A stretch of DNA of 64,000 bases from Planosporangium sp963837285 (GTDB lineage Bacteria; Actinomycetota; Actinomycetes; Mycobacteriales; Micromonosporaceae), in the NCBI GenBank assembly GCA_963837285.1, contig CAWIMS010000005.1:682001-746000 (forward strand), written 5' to 3'. Numbering within the stretch: position 1 is the stretch's first letter; the number at the start of each line of letters is the position of its first letter. The notes under the pieces are model-generated. The model was not told the origin of the DNA, searched no databases, and worked only from the letters and a program-made list of their open reading frames with translations. Positions 1-7,909 of this stretch are shown here, one piece after another. The position numbers and the translations under genes were made by a program.

Positions 1-72
1 GCCATCGATGATCGTGGCCACTACCCGCCGACCCGTCACGCGGACATCGGGCGAACCGAATACGTACGTCAT
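1..72 (-). CDS. possible 5' end of a gene leaving the left edge
   Basis: Reading leftward from an ATG at 72 the frame stays open to the edge for 24 codons, beginning MTYVFGSPDVRVTG. The ATG overlaps the TGA of a 33-codon upstream reading frame (ATGA), which is common within actinobacterial operons. No family can be recognised from so short a piece. It could be chance, since GC-rich DNA stays open easily. Confidence 0.25.
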   Translation of the reverse strand, partial: MTYVFGSPDVRVTGRRVVATIIDG

Positions 73-214
73 CGCCTGATCATGCAGGATGGTGGCAACA
101 CCTCGCCGAAGGCACGTAGGCCGTTGGGCCCAATCAGGGGCCGAGGGGCGTCCACGACCGCGACATCCATCTCGTGTTCATGCCCTGGCCACTGGGCGAA
201 TCGAGACTGCGGCC

Positions 215-1843
215 ATGAGTTCCCGCTTTCTTCGCCGCGGCGCCGCGCGGCTCGCTTCGCGCCGCGGAATCGCGTTCACCGGCGCCGGTGTACTCGTCCT
301 GACCCTCGCCACGCCGGGGGCGGCGGCCGCGTGGAGCGGCGGCCCGCATGCCCGCGACGACGCGTACCGGGTGCACGGCGCGACCTCGGTCGTGGCGCAT
401 CGGGGTGTGCTGGGCAACGACAGCGGCCGGCCGCTGACCCTGGTCTCGCACTCGGAGCCGGCGCACGGCACGCTCACGCTCAACCAGGACGGCTCGTTCC
501 GCTATGTACCGGCCGCCGGGTTCCACGGCACCGACACCTTCGGCTACACGGTCAGCGACGCGGTGCAGTTCCACACCTCGCATCTCGCGCCGCTCGCCAC
601 CATCGGCGGCGTCACCATCGGCGGCGACGGTTACGGCTCGTCGCTGTACCCGGTGCCCGGCTCGACGACCGAGTTCTACAGCCTCACCGACCGTGGCCCG
701 AACGTGGACGGCCCGAACGGGACGAAGGTCGAGCCGCTGCCGGGCTTCCACCCGCAGATCGGCAGGTTCCGGTTCGGCCGCGACGGCCGCGCGGTGCTCG
801 AGAAGACCATCACGCTGAAGCTGCCGGACGGCACGCCGTACACCGGGCATGTCAACAACCAGGCCAACACCGGCGAGACGATCACCGACCTGAACGGGAA
901 CCCGATTCCCCCCGACCCGACCGGTTACGACCCCGAGGGCCTGGTCGCGATACGGGACGGCACGTTCTGGGTATCCGACGAGTACGGACCGTTCATCACC
1001 CACTTCGACGCGCACGGCCGGCAGATCGGGCGGCTGTCCCCGTTCGACAAGAGCCTGCCCGCCGAACTGGCCAATCGGGTGCCGAACAAGGGCATGGAGG
1101 GACTCGCCGTCACCCCGGACGGACAGACCCTGGTCGGCATCATGCAGTCGGCGCTGCAGCAGCCGGACCTGACCCAGAAACCGGGCAACGTCACCACGCT
1201 GCGGGTCGTCACGGTCAATCTGCGTACCCACGCCACCCACGAGTACCTGTACCTGCTGGACAACCCGAAGGACACCAGCAGCGCGGTCAGCGAGATCACC
1301 GCGTTGTCGCCGACCACGTTCCTGGTGGACGAGCGGGACGGCAACTTCCCGCCGGCCGCGTACAAGAAGCTGTGGAAGATCGACGTGACCGGCGCGACGG
1401 ATGTCGGCCCGTCCGCGCCCGGCTACGACGCGGCCAAGGGCGGGTACCTGATCAACGGCGGGAGCATCGAGGCGACCGTGGGCAAGCAGGACACCGCGAC
1501 CGCCACCGCGACCCTTGCCGCGGCCGGCGTCACTCCTGCCGCCAAGTCACCGTTCCTCGACGTCACCGGTCTGCTCACCACGCTCGACCCGGCGGCGAGG
1601 TTCTTCTCGCATGACAAGATCGAGGGCGTGGCCACGCTGGATCACGGCCGGTACGTGGTGCTGAGCAACGACAGCGACTTCGGCATCGACGGCCTCACCC
1701 AGAGCACCACGACGCCGTTCACCCTGCACGCCAAGACCTCCCCGACCACCGGCAAGCAGGACAGCGGCGAGTTCCTCACCATCGACACGGCCAAGCTGCC
1801 GGCGGCCACCAGTACGGCCACCGTCACCCTCACCGTCCGCTAG
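215..1843 (+). CDS. secreted esterase-like phytase-family protein with an Ig-like N-terminal domain
   Basis: The 542-residue product starts with a basic, Tat-like leader (FLRRGAARLASRRG) followed by a hydrophobic stretch ending in ATPGAAAA, so export is expected. Residues of about 45-110 resemble a cadherin/VCBS-type Ig repeat (GVLGNDSG, GTLTLNQDGSFRYVPAAGF, HGTDTFGYTVSD). The rest matches the esterase-like activity of phytase family (PF13449): TDRGPNVDG, YDPEGLVAIRDGTFWVSDEYGPF, NKGMEGLAVTPDG, FLVDERDG and KIEGVATLD. These proteins are beta-propeller-like and probably phosphoesterases, but substrates are mostly unknown. The ATG at 215 is preferred over upstream starts because it gives the signal peptide. 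A strong terminator follows directly. Fold family is confident, activity is not. Confidence 0.8.
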   Translation: MSSRFLRRGAARLASRRGIAFTGAGVLVLTLATPGAAAAWSGGPHARDDAYRVHGATSVVAHRGVLGNDSGRPLTLVSHSEPAHGTLTLNQDGSFRYVPAAGFHGTDTFGYTVSDAVQFHTSHLAPLATIGGVTIGGDGYGSSLYPVPGSTTEFYSLTDRGPNVDGPNGTKVEPLPGFHPQIGRFRFGRDGRAVLEKTITLKLPDGTPYTGHVNNQANTGETITDLNGNPIPPDPTGYDPEGLVAIRDGTFWVSDEYGPFITHFDAHGRQIGRLSPFDKSLPAELANRVPNKGMEGLAVTPDGQTLVGIMQSALQQPDLTQKPGNVTTLRVVTVNLRTHATHEYLYLLDNPKDTSSAVSEITALSPTTFLVDERDGNFPPAAYKKLWKIDVTGATDVGPSAPGYDAAKGGYLINGGSIEATVGKQDTATATATLAAAGVTPAAKSPFLDVTGLLTTLDPAARFFSHDKIEGVATLDHGRYVVLSNDSDFGIDGLTQSTTTPFTLHAKTSPTTGKQDSGEFLTIDTAKLPAATSTATVTLTVR

Positions 1844-1855
1844 TGACGGCACGAG

Positions 1856-1885
1856 CCGGGGCGGTCCGCGATCGGACCGCCCCGG
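1856..1885 (+). terminator. terminator of the esterase gene
   Basis: A perfect 13-bp GC stem (CCGGGGCGGTCCG) with a CGAT loop lies 12 nt after the stop codon. There is no T-run, as is usual in high-GC actinomycetes. Confidence 0.75.
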
Positions 1886-1978
1886 ACCCGTACCCGCCGG
1901 GCCGCGATCCGCGCGGGCGGGTGGTCAGCGTGGCCTATCTGGCGTTACTGCCCGGACCTGCCGGCGCCGACCCGCGCA
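1870..1978 (+). pseudogene. fragment of a NUDIX hydrolase
   Basis: One frame reads DRTAPDPYPPGRDPRGRVVS followed by VAYLALLPGPAGADPR. This is the stretch before the Nudix box in NrtR/ADP-ribose-pyrophosphatase-like proteins (GRDPRGRVVSVAYLAL is characteristic). The Nudix box itself is absent and the frame runs directly into short-chain dehydrogenase sequence, so it is debris from a deletion that joined two genes. The first bases overlap the upstream hairpin. Recognition rests on a short segment. Confidence 0.5.
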
Positions 1979-1989
1979 ACTTCCATCGC

Positions 1990-2540
1990 AAGGTCACCAC
2001 CACGCCGGGCTTTCCGATGCCACGCCGGACCGGTGGCGGGCGGTGCTCGAGTTGAACCTGGGCGCCCCGATGGCCCTCACGCAGCGCTGCCTGGCGCCGA
2101 TGGCATGGCTCGGCGGTGGAGCCGTGGTCAACATCGCCTCGAGCGCCGGCCGGGGCAACGGTCCGTACGCCTCGCCGGAGTACGGTGCTGCGAAGGCCGG
2201 CCTCATCCGTTCACCACCTCGCTCGGCGCCCTGCCGGCCACGTGTGACGTGCGGGTCAATTGCGTCGTCCCGGATTGGATCGGCCTGGACCGCGCGCATG
2301 CCGAACTGGCCGCGATGACGGCGGCTCAGCGGGCCGAAGCCGCGCCGCTGATCCCGCCCGACGACGTCGCCGCCGTGTCCGAGTTCATCGTGGACGAGTC
2401 GTTGACCGGTCGGGTCGCGATCCTGGACCTGCTCGAACGCGAGGGCGACATCGAAATCGTCGGCGAGTCCGGATCGGCTCTTGACGCCGAACGCCGCATC
2501 CCCGCCCTACTATTACGCCGTGCGATATATCGTGCGACGT
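1990..2540 (+). pseudogene. short-chain dehydrogenase remnant, N-terminally truncated and frameshifted
   Basis: The sequence encodes the second half of a classical SDR: AGLSDATPDRWRAVLELNL, then GGAVVNIASSAGRGNGPYAS and the catalytic motif YGAAKAGL, then after a frame change FTTSLGALPATCDVRVNCVV and a C-terminal helix. The nucleotide-binding GxxxGIG segment is missing. The frameshift lies near 2210, where CTCATCCGTTCACC reads correctly if one T is restored. Upstream it is fused to a NUDIX fragment. The catalytic Ser and YxxxK are still visible, so decay is recent or the frameshift is a sequencing error, but the missing N terminus makes it non-functional. Confidence 0.75.
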
Positions 2541-2542
2541 AA
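2513..2542. promoter_or_regulatory. probable PadR operator
   Basis: A 30-bp imperfect palindrome has TTACG/CGTAA at its ends and a perfect CGATATATCG centre, and it ends on the first base of the padR ATG. PadR proteins usually repress their own promoter at such AT-centred palindromes. The assignment is inference from position and symmetry. Confidence 0.6.
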
Positions 2543-2859
2543 TGAGGCCGGACATGGAAGCTAGGTTCGCCGAGCCCGGCGTGCTCATCCTGGCGAGCTT
2601 GTCGAGCGGCCCCAAGCATGGCTACGCCTTGATCAAGGACATCGAGGAGATCGCCGGCGTGACGCTCGGCCCCGGCACGCTTTACGGCGCGTTGGCCCGG
2701 CTCGAACAGCGTGGACTGGTCAAGGCCCTTCCCGCGCAGGACAGGCGCCGCCCCTACCAGATCACCGCGGCGGGCGCCGAGGCCGCCCGTGCATACCTCG
2801 AACATGTCCAGCACGTCGCGGCGGTCGGCCTCACCCGGTTGCGGGAGGCCCCCGCGTGA
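2542..2859 (+). CDS. PadR-family transcriptional repressor
   Basis: A 105-residue winged-helix protein with the PadR N-terminal signature: ILASLSSGPKHGYALIKDIEE, LGPGTLYGALARLEQRGLV and RRRPYQITAAGAEA. It has only the short C-terminal helix of the PadR-s2 group. The stop codon overlaps the GTG of the next gene by four bases, so repressor and membrane protein are translated together. A palindrome overlaps its start codon, pointing to autorepression. A second ATG at 2554 is an alternative start. Family assignment is firm; the effector is unknown. Confidence 0.9.
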   Translation: MRPDMEARFAEPGVLILASLSSGPKHGYALIKDIEEIAGVTLGPGTLYGALARLEQRGLVKALPAQDRRRPYQITAAGAEAARAYLEHVQHVAAVGLTRLREAPA

Positions 2860-3530
2860 GCCGGCCGATCCGGATGCTGATCCGCCTGTACCCGGCCCGC
2901 TGGCGTCGGCGCTACGGCACCGAACTCGAACAGTTGGTGTACGACATGCGACCGTCCACCTCCTGGCTGGCGCTCGCAACGGACCTTCTTGCCGGGGCGT
3001 TCGACGCCCACATCCATCAGGGGTTGGACATGCAGACAACGGATCGCAGAGCGATCATGCGCGGAGTCCTGATCGCCGGCATCGTCTGGGTTGGCCTGTC
3101 GATCGAGGTGGTCCGTTCCAACGTGGTCTTCCCGTCGAAGTCGGACGACGACACGGTCTCGGTGCTGGTCTCGTACCTGTGCGTCTTCGCCGCGCTCTTC
3201 CTCATCGGCCTGCTCGGCGGCAGGAGCGACGCGAGCCGCAAGGGCCAGGTACTCGCCGGCGTCATCGCCGGCGTCATGATCGGCGCGCTCACCATCGCCA
3301 CCTTCGCCGTCGTCGACAATGTCTGGCTCGACATCGTCAGCCAGCAGCAGGCGAAGATCGACGGATTCGCCCACAGTGGCGCCGCGTCGATGCGCGACTA
3401 CATCAACAATGGCCTGATCGGGGGCGCCGTGTTCCTCTCCGTCGCGCTCGGGGTCTTCGGAGCGGCGCTGAGCCTGCTCGGCGGCGCGGTCGGCGCCTTA
3501 TCGCGGCCCCCTGCCGCGACGGTGAGGTAG
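2856..3530 (+). CDS. PadR-linked membrane protein of unknown function
   Basis: The 224-residue product opens with RMLIRLYPARWRRRYGTELE, the YPxRWRxRYG motif seen in many actinobacterial membrane proteins encoded right after padR genes. About four hydrophobic helices follow (near residues 67-85, 100-120, 132-155 and 190-215). Coupling to padR by a GTGA overlap suggests that the regulator controls it. These proteins resemble subunits that accompany ABC-type permeases or sense membrane stress, but no ATPase lies nearby and the function is unknown. Confidence 0.75.
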   Translation: MSRPIRMLIRLYPARWRRRYGTELEQLVYDMRPSTSWLALATDLLAGAFDAHIHQGLDMQTTDRRAIMRGVLIAGIVWVGLSIEVVRSNVVFPSKSDDDTVSVLVSYLCVFAALFLIGLLGGRSDASRKGQVLAGVIAGVMIGALTIATFAVVDNVWLDIVSQQQAKIDGFAHSGAASMRDYINNGLIGGAVFLSVALGVFGAALSLLGGAVGALSRPPAATVR

Positions 3531-3539
3531 CTCCACGCG

Positions 3540-3570
3540 GCCGGCCGGGGGCCGGATGGTCCCGGCCGGC
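3540..3570 (+). terminator. hairpin after the padR operon
   Basis: A perfect 10-bp stem (GCCGGCCGGG / CCCGGCCGGC) with an 11-nt loop starts 10 nt past the stop codon. Confidence 0.5.
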
Positions 3571-3680
3571 GGGGGTCCAAAGTCCCACGAACAGCGGTAG
3601 TTGTTCCCTGCCGCCTGTCTCCGGCTTCCGGGAATCTCGTGGTAGCCCAAGCGCCACGGAGAACACCCGAGGAGTCCGAG

Positions 3681-4331
3681 ATGAAGCGCAGAACCCTTGA
3701 CCTCCTGTTCAGCATCGGCGGGGTCCTGCTCGCCGGACTGCTGCTGGTCATCGGGATGGTACTCACCAGCAACGCCCACTTCGCCAACACCTACGTCAAG
3801 ACCCAGCTCGCCCAGCAGAACATCACCTTCAAGACCGCCGACACCCTCACCGCCGAAGAAAAGAAATCCGCCTGCCTGGTCACCTACGCCGGCCAGAAAC
3901 TCACCACCGGCAAGCAGGCCGAATGCTACGCCAACGAATTCATCGGCCTGCACCTCAAGTCGATCGCCGGCGGCCAGACCTACGCCCAGCTCGGCGACGT
4001 CCAGACCGACCTACGCACCAAGATCACCGCCGCGCAGCAGACCAACGACCCGACCCTCGCCGGGCTGCAGAAGCAGCTCACCGACGCCACCGCCAACCGG
4101 GAAACCGTCTTCAAGGGCGAGACCCTGCGCGGCCTGCTGCTGACCTCCTACGGCTTCAGCGAATTCGGCGTCAAGGCCGGCCAGGCCGCCACCGTCGCCT
4201 ACCTCGCCGCCGCGCTGATGGCACTGCTGGGCATCGCCGGCTTCGTGCACGCCTCCTACACCCCCAAGACCAAGGGCTTCGCCGTCCCCGAACAGGCCAA
4301 GACCAGCACCCAACCGGTACCCGCCACCTGA
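3681..4331 (+). CDS. two-pass membrane protein, unknown function
   Basis: A 216-residue protein with a transmembrane helix at about 8-30 (LLFSIGGVLLAGLLLVIGMV), an extracytoplasmic middle domain of about 140 residues rich in T, A and Q with two cysteines (SACLV, QAECYANEF), and a second helix near 175-195. The short tail is polar. Similar proteins are common in actinomycetes without an assigned role. The start was chosen at the ATG at 3681 because a GAGGAG Shine-Dalgarno lies about 8 nt upstream and the upstream codons are not conserved-looking. It is monocistronic, with a strong terminator after it. Confidence 0.75.
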   Translation: MKRRTLDLLFSIGGVLLAGLLLVIGMVLTSNAHFANTYVKTQLAQQNITFKTADTLTAEEKKSACLVTYAGQKLTTGKQAECYANEFIGLHLKSIAGGQTYAQLGDVQTDLRTKITAAQQTNDPTLAGLQKQLTDATANRETVFKGETLRGLLLTSYGFSEFGVKAGQAATVAYLAAALMALLGIAGFVHASYTPKTKGFAVPEQAKTSTQPVPAT

Positions 4332-4351
4332 CCGAAGTCCACCATGGACAG

Positions 4352-4388
4352 TCCGGCCCGGAGCTCCGCCAGGGAGTTCCGGGCCGGA
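4352..4388 (+). terminator. strong terminator
   Basis: A stem of about 15 bp with one mismatch (CCGGCCCGGAGCTCC against GGAGTTCCGGGCCGG) and a 5-nt loop lies 21 nt after the membrane-protein stop. Confidence 0.75.
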
Positions 4389-4519
4389 GTCTGCTCCGGG
4401 CGCCGTCGTCCCGGATCCGTTGTCGACCCGGCGGATGCCCCAACTGGCGGGCGGGTGGCATCATTCGGCGGAAGCTGTATCTCACGCGGGCCACGAATCG
4501 CCGAGCTGTAGGACCAGAC

Positions 4520-5863
4520 ATGACCATACTGACCACGGCACCGGCACAGCCGAGTTCCACCCGCGCCGAGCGGGTCGGCTGGTACTCCTATGACCTGGGC
4601 ATCTCCGCGTTCCGGGCGACCGTGGTGACGGTGTTCCTCGGACCGTACCTGGGCTCGGTGGCCAGCCGCGCCGCCGACAGCGACGGGCTGGTCCACCCGC
4701 TGGGCATCCCGATCGCCGCCGGTTCGCTGTTTGCCTACACCATCTCGCTGTCGGTGCTGCTGACGGTCCTCATCCTTCCGTTGATCGGGGCGATCGCCGA
4801 CCGGATCTACCGCAAGAAGGAACTGCTGGGACTGTTCGCCTATCTCGGCGCCGCCGCGACCATCGGCCTGGTCGCGCTGACCGGCACCCGGTACCTGCTC
4901 GGCGCCGTCCTGTTCCTGATCGCGAATGTCTGCTACGGCGCGGCGCACGTGGTGTTCAACTCGTTCCTGCCCCAGATCGCCGGCCCGGACGACCGGGACC
5001 GGGTGTCCAGCTTCGGCTGGGCGATCGGGTACGTCGGCGGCGGCGTGCTGCTGGCCATCAACCTGGTCGCGTTGCAGACCTTCGGCGACGCCCACAAGTC
5101 GGACGTGGCCCGCTGGTCGATCGTGTCGGCCGGGGTGTGGTGGGCGGTGTTCACCGCGATCCCGATGATGCGGCTGCACAACCGGCCACCGCTGGCCGGC
5201 GAGCACCGCGGCTCGGTGCTCGTCGACGGCTTCCGCCAGCTCGGGCGTACCCTCGCCGGGCTGCGCGCGTTTCCGCTGACCCTGCTGTTCCTCGCCGCGT
5301 ACCTGCTCTACAACGACGGCATCCAGACCGTGATCACCCTGGCCAGCGTGTATGCCGACAAGCAGCTCGGCCTCGACCAGACGGTGCAGGTGGAGACGAT
5401 CCTGCTGGTCCAGTTCGTGGCGTTCGCCGGGGCGTGGACGCTGGGTCGCATCGCCCGGGCCACCGGCGCCAAGCGTACGGTGCTGGCCAGCCTGGTGGTG
5501 TGGATCGTCACGCTGAGCCTGGCATACCTCCTGCCGGCCCATCAGCCGCTGCTGTTCATGCTGCTCGCACTCGTGATCGGGCTGGTGCTCGGCGGCAGCC
5601 AGGCGCTGAGCCGGTCGCTGTTCAGCCAGCTCATCCCGCCCGGCCGGGAAGCGGAGTACTTCGGCCTGTACGAAATCTCCTCCGACGGGACCAGCTGGCT
5701 GGGACCGCTGCTGTTCGGGTTGATCTACCAGATCACCCACACCTACCGCCTGGCGATCCTGTCGATGCTGGTGTTCTTTGTCGCCGGGTTCGTGCTGCTG
5801 CTCGCCGTACCGGTGCGGCGGGCCGTCATCGCGGCCGGCAACACGCCGCCACGGGTACTGTGA
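4520..5863 (+). CDS. MFS transporter, UMF1/Atg22-like
   Basis: A 447-residue, twelve-helix permease. The opening GWYSYDLGISAFRATVVTVF matches the UMF1 (vacuole effluxer Atg22-like) branch of the MFS, where WxxYDxxxSAF is typical. GAIADRIYRKKELL is the cytoplasmic loop 2-3 motif, and GGSQALSRSLFSQLIPPGRE with EYFGLYEISSDGTSWLGPL is the characteristic second-half signature. The substrate is unknown; amino acids are suspected for fungal relatives. The start is the ATG at 4520, giving the usual short N-terminal tail. It converges on the nitroreductase gene with only 8 bp between stops. Confidence 0.88.
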   Translation: MTILTTAPAQPSSTRAERVGWYSYDLGISAFRATVVTVFLGPYLGSVASRAADSDGLVHPLGIPIAAGSLFAYTISLSVLLTVLILPLIGAIADRIYRKKELLGLFAYLGAAATIGLVALTGTRYLLGAVLFLIANVCYGAAHVVFNSFLPQIAGPDDRDRVSSFGWAIGYVGGGVLLAINLVALQTFGDAHKSDVARWSIVSAGVWWAVFTAIPMMRLHNRPPLAGEHRGSVLVDGFRQLGRTLAGLRAFPLTLLFLAAYLLYNDGIQTVITLASVYADKQLGLDQTVQVETILLVQFVAFAGAWTLGRIARATGAKRTVLASLVVWIVTLSLAYLLPAHQPLLFMLLALVIGLVLGGSQALSRSLFSQLIPPGREAEYFGLYEISSDGTSWLGPLLFGLIYQITHTYRLAILSMLVFFVAGFVLLLAVPVRRAVIAAGNTPPRVL

Positions 5864-5871
5864 CGCGGCGG

Positions 5872-6834
5872 TCAGTTGACCAGGACGTCGGCGACGGGTC
5901 GGCGGGGGCTGTGCGGGGTGCTGGTGGCGTACCCGAAGCGCAGCAGCATCTGCGGGGTGTCGTGGCGGGTCATCGCCTTGCGGAGGTGGGCGCGGATGCC
6001 GGGGACCTCGATCGGCTGGGAGAACATCGACGCGGCCAGCCCGAGGTCGGTCGCGGTCAGCAGCACCCGTTGCAGTATCTGCCCGGCCTGGACCTGGTCG
6101 GCCGGCCAGTCCCCGGCGGTACCGATGACGGCCAGCAACGGCTCCCGCTCGTAGTCGCGGTGCCCGGCCAGCTCACGGCCGCCGAAGTCGCGGCGGGCCA
6201 GCAACTCGTGCGGCTGCGGCGCCGGTCCCCCGGCCGCGATGAGCACCCCGTCGGCGGCGGTACGGTCCCGGCGCGTCCACGCCGTCAGCTCGGCCATGTA
6301 CGCGTCGTCGTGGCGCAACGCCCGGTCGGCGACCCGGACCATCTCCGCGGCCACCTCCACCGCGACCGGCCCGATCAGCAGACTCAGCGACCCGTCCTCG
6401 GCCCGGGCCGCCGCGATCAACTCCGACCGGACCGCCGCCGGTACCGGCTTGTCCAGGAACGGAGCGCGGTTGCTGTGCCGCCGCCCGATCGCCTGGCACA
6501 GCCGGCCCTCCACCGGCAGCGCCGGCCGCGGCCGAGCCGGGATCAGCCGGGCCAGCAACTCCGGCTCGTCCGGATCCGGCAGCACCCGCACCACCGCCGG
6601 CGTCCCCCCGACCGCGAGCGCGAGCCGCAGGTTGAACAGCGCCGCCCCACACCCGACCCGCGACGCCCAGCCGGTCGCGTCCGACACCGGCAACCGCCGC
6701 CCCGGATCCACCAGCACATCGACGTGATCCGGACCCAGCCGAAACCGCCACGGCTGACTGTTATGCATCGACGGCGCAAGCACCGCAGCCTCGACAGCCG
6801 CCTCGAACGCCGGCCTGTCCAACCAGGTCATCAC
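5872..6834 (-). CDS. Acg-family nitroreductase-like FMN protein
   Basis: The 320-residue product resembles the mycobacterial Acg (Rv2032) group of nitroreductase-fold proteins: AAVLAPSMHNSQPWRFRLG near the N terminus, RRHSNRAPFLDKPVP in the middle, and a C-terminal nitroreductase half ending GLAASMFSQPIEVPGIRAHL and TPQMLLRFGYA. Acg proteins bind FMN but are thought to lack normal nitroreductase activity, perhaps sequestering the flavin under stress. It lies before the DyP peroxidase gene on the same strand, about 150 bp apart, so a redox-stress role is plausible but unproven. Confidence 0.85.
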   Translation of the reverse strand: MMTWLDRPAFEAAVEAAVLAPSMHNSQPWRFRLGPDHVDVLVDPGRRLPVSDATGWASRVGCGAALFNLRLALAVGGTPAVVRVLPDPDEPELLARLIPARPRPALPVEGRLCQAIGRRHSNRAPFLDKPVPAAVRSELIAAARAEDGSLSLLIGPVAVEVAAEMVRVADRALRHDDAYMAELTAWTRRDRTAADGVLIAAGGPAPQPHELLARRDFGGRELAGHRDYEREPLLAVIGTAGDWPADQVQAGQILQRVLLTATDLGLAASMFSQPIEVPGIRAHLRKAMTRHDTPQMLLRFGYATSTPHSPRRPVADVLVN

Positions 6835-6986
6835 ACCACCCCCACATGGTCGTTCCCGCCAACCCTCCCGTCATCGGGCGGCGGCATGCAGAGCCGTTCG
6901 ACCCCTTGTGGCCAGGCCTCAGGTCCCGGTCGCGGCGCGTGGCAACTCCCGCCGGCCGGGCCCGACTGCGCGGTGACCCGCGCGCA

Positions 6987-7883
6987 TCAGGAGGCGAGCG
7001 GGCTGTACCGGCGGAGCGCCTCGATCGAGGGTACGAAGTAGTAGGCCCCGCTGACCGGCCGGGTGTAGCGGGTGAGCGCGTCGCGTACCCCGGTGGTCCG
7101 TCCGGCCATGCTGTCGAGCATCGCCGACAGCGGCCGCTGGTCGGCGCTGAAGCCGACGAAGACGGTGCCGTGGCGGGTGACTGTGCCGTACGGCATGTTG
7201 CGGCGGAAGATGTGGCCGAAGCGGTCCTGGTCGGTGCTGGCGACGTGCGAGTCGGCCGGCTTGTCCGGCAACTCGACACTGTCCAGTTTGGTGCGTCCCA
7301 TCACCTTCTCCTGCTGCCCGACCGGAAGGGCTTCCCACTGGGCAACGTCGTGGAGCCATTTCTGGAACAGCAGGACCGTTCCACCGGCCCCCGTCCGCGC
7401 ATCCGGGACCAGCGCGATCTCCGGCGCCTCGATCAGGCTGGGGTTCTCGGTCCCGTCGATGAATCCGGTCAGGTCCCGGTCGTGCTGGTACGGCCAGCTC
7501 GACGTCTCGTCGGCGACGACCGCGACCGGGGCCAGGTCGGCGATGGCTCCGCGGGCGGTGTCGAAAACCACGTCGTACGCGCTGCCGGACAGCCACAACA
7601 CCGCGTCGTGCTGGGTCGCCGGCATCAGGTACCCGTCGACGCCGGTGACCTCCGTGTCGAAGCCGGTCAGGCCGGCGGGGCAGTCGTCCGGCGCCACCGC
7701 GCGCCACAGCTCCGGCCGGAACCCGGCGACCAGGTTGACGCCTCCCATCGTCGTCCTCGGCTCGCGCAGCGCCGCGACGGCCCGAACGAGATCGTTGCCC
7801 TGCGGGCCGGCGAGGAGATCGAACTCCAGGTAGGCGTGCGATGCCGTACCGAGGGCGAAGATTCCGCTCTGAGGACTGGCCAC
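6987..7883 (-). CDS. Dyp-type peroxidase
   Basis: A 298-residue DyP-type haem peroxidase. The diagnostic GFIDGTENP motif is present near residue 135; its Asp is the acid-base catalyst. A likely proximal His follows in the second half (TRHGTVFVGF or DRFGHIFRRN region) and the conserved arginine sits in FRRNMPYG. The end PVSGAYYFVPSIEALR is typical of the short YfeX-like class. It has no Tat leader, so it is cytoplasmic or encapsulated, although no encapsulin gene is in view. The start codon is GTG. Electron-donor specificity cannot be told from sequence. Confidence 0.9.
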   Translation of the reverse strand: MASPQSGIFALGTASHAYLEFDLLAGPQGNDLVRAVAALREPRTTMGGVNLVAGFRPELWRAVAPDDCPAGLTGFDTEVTGVDGYLMPATQHDAVLWLSGSAYDVVFDTARGAIADLAPVAVVADETSSWPYQHDRDLTGFIDGTENPSLIEAPEIALVPDARTGAGGTVLLFQKWLHDVAQWEALPVGQQEKVMGRTKLDSVELPDKPADSHVASTDQDRFGHIFRRNMPYGTVTRHGTVFVGFSADQRPLSAMLDSMAGRTTGVRDALTRYTRPVSGAYYFVPSIEALRRYSPLAS

Positions 7884-7909
7884 GACCGGTCATCGTACAG
7901 GCGCGCCGG

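Noticed and set aside
4256..5740. A 494-codon minus-strand frame opposite the UMF1-type MFS gene
   Set aside because: Composition is Gln/Arg/Asp-rich as expected of a GC-skew shadow; the plus strand encodes twelve membrane helices.
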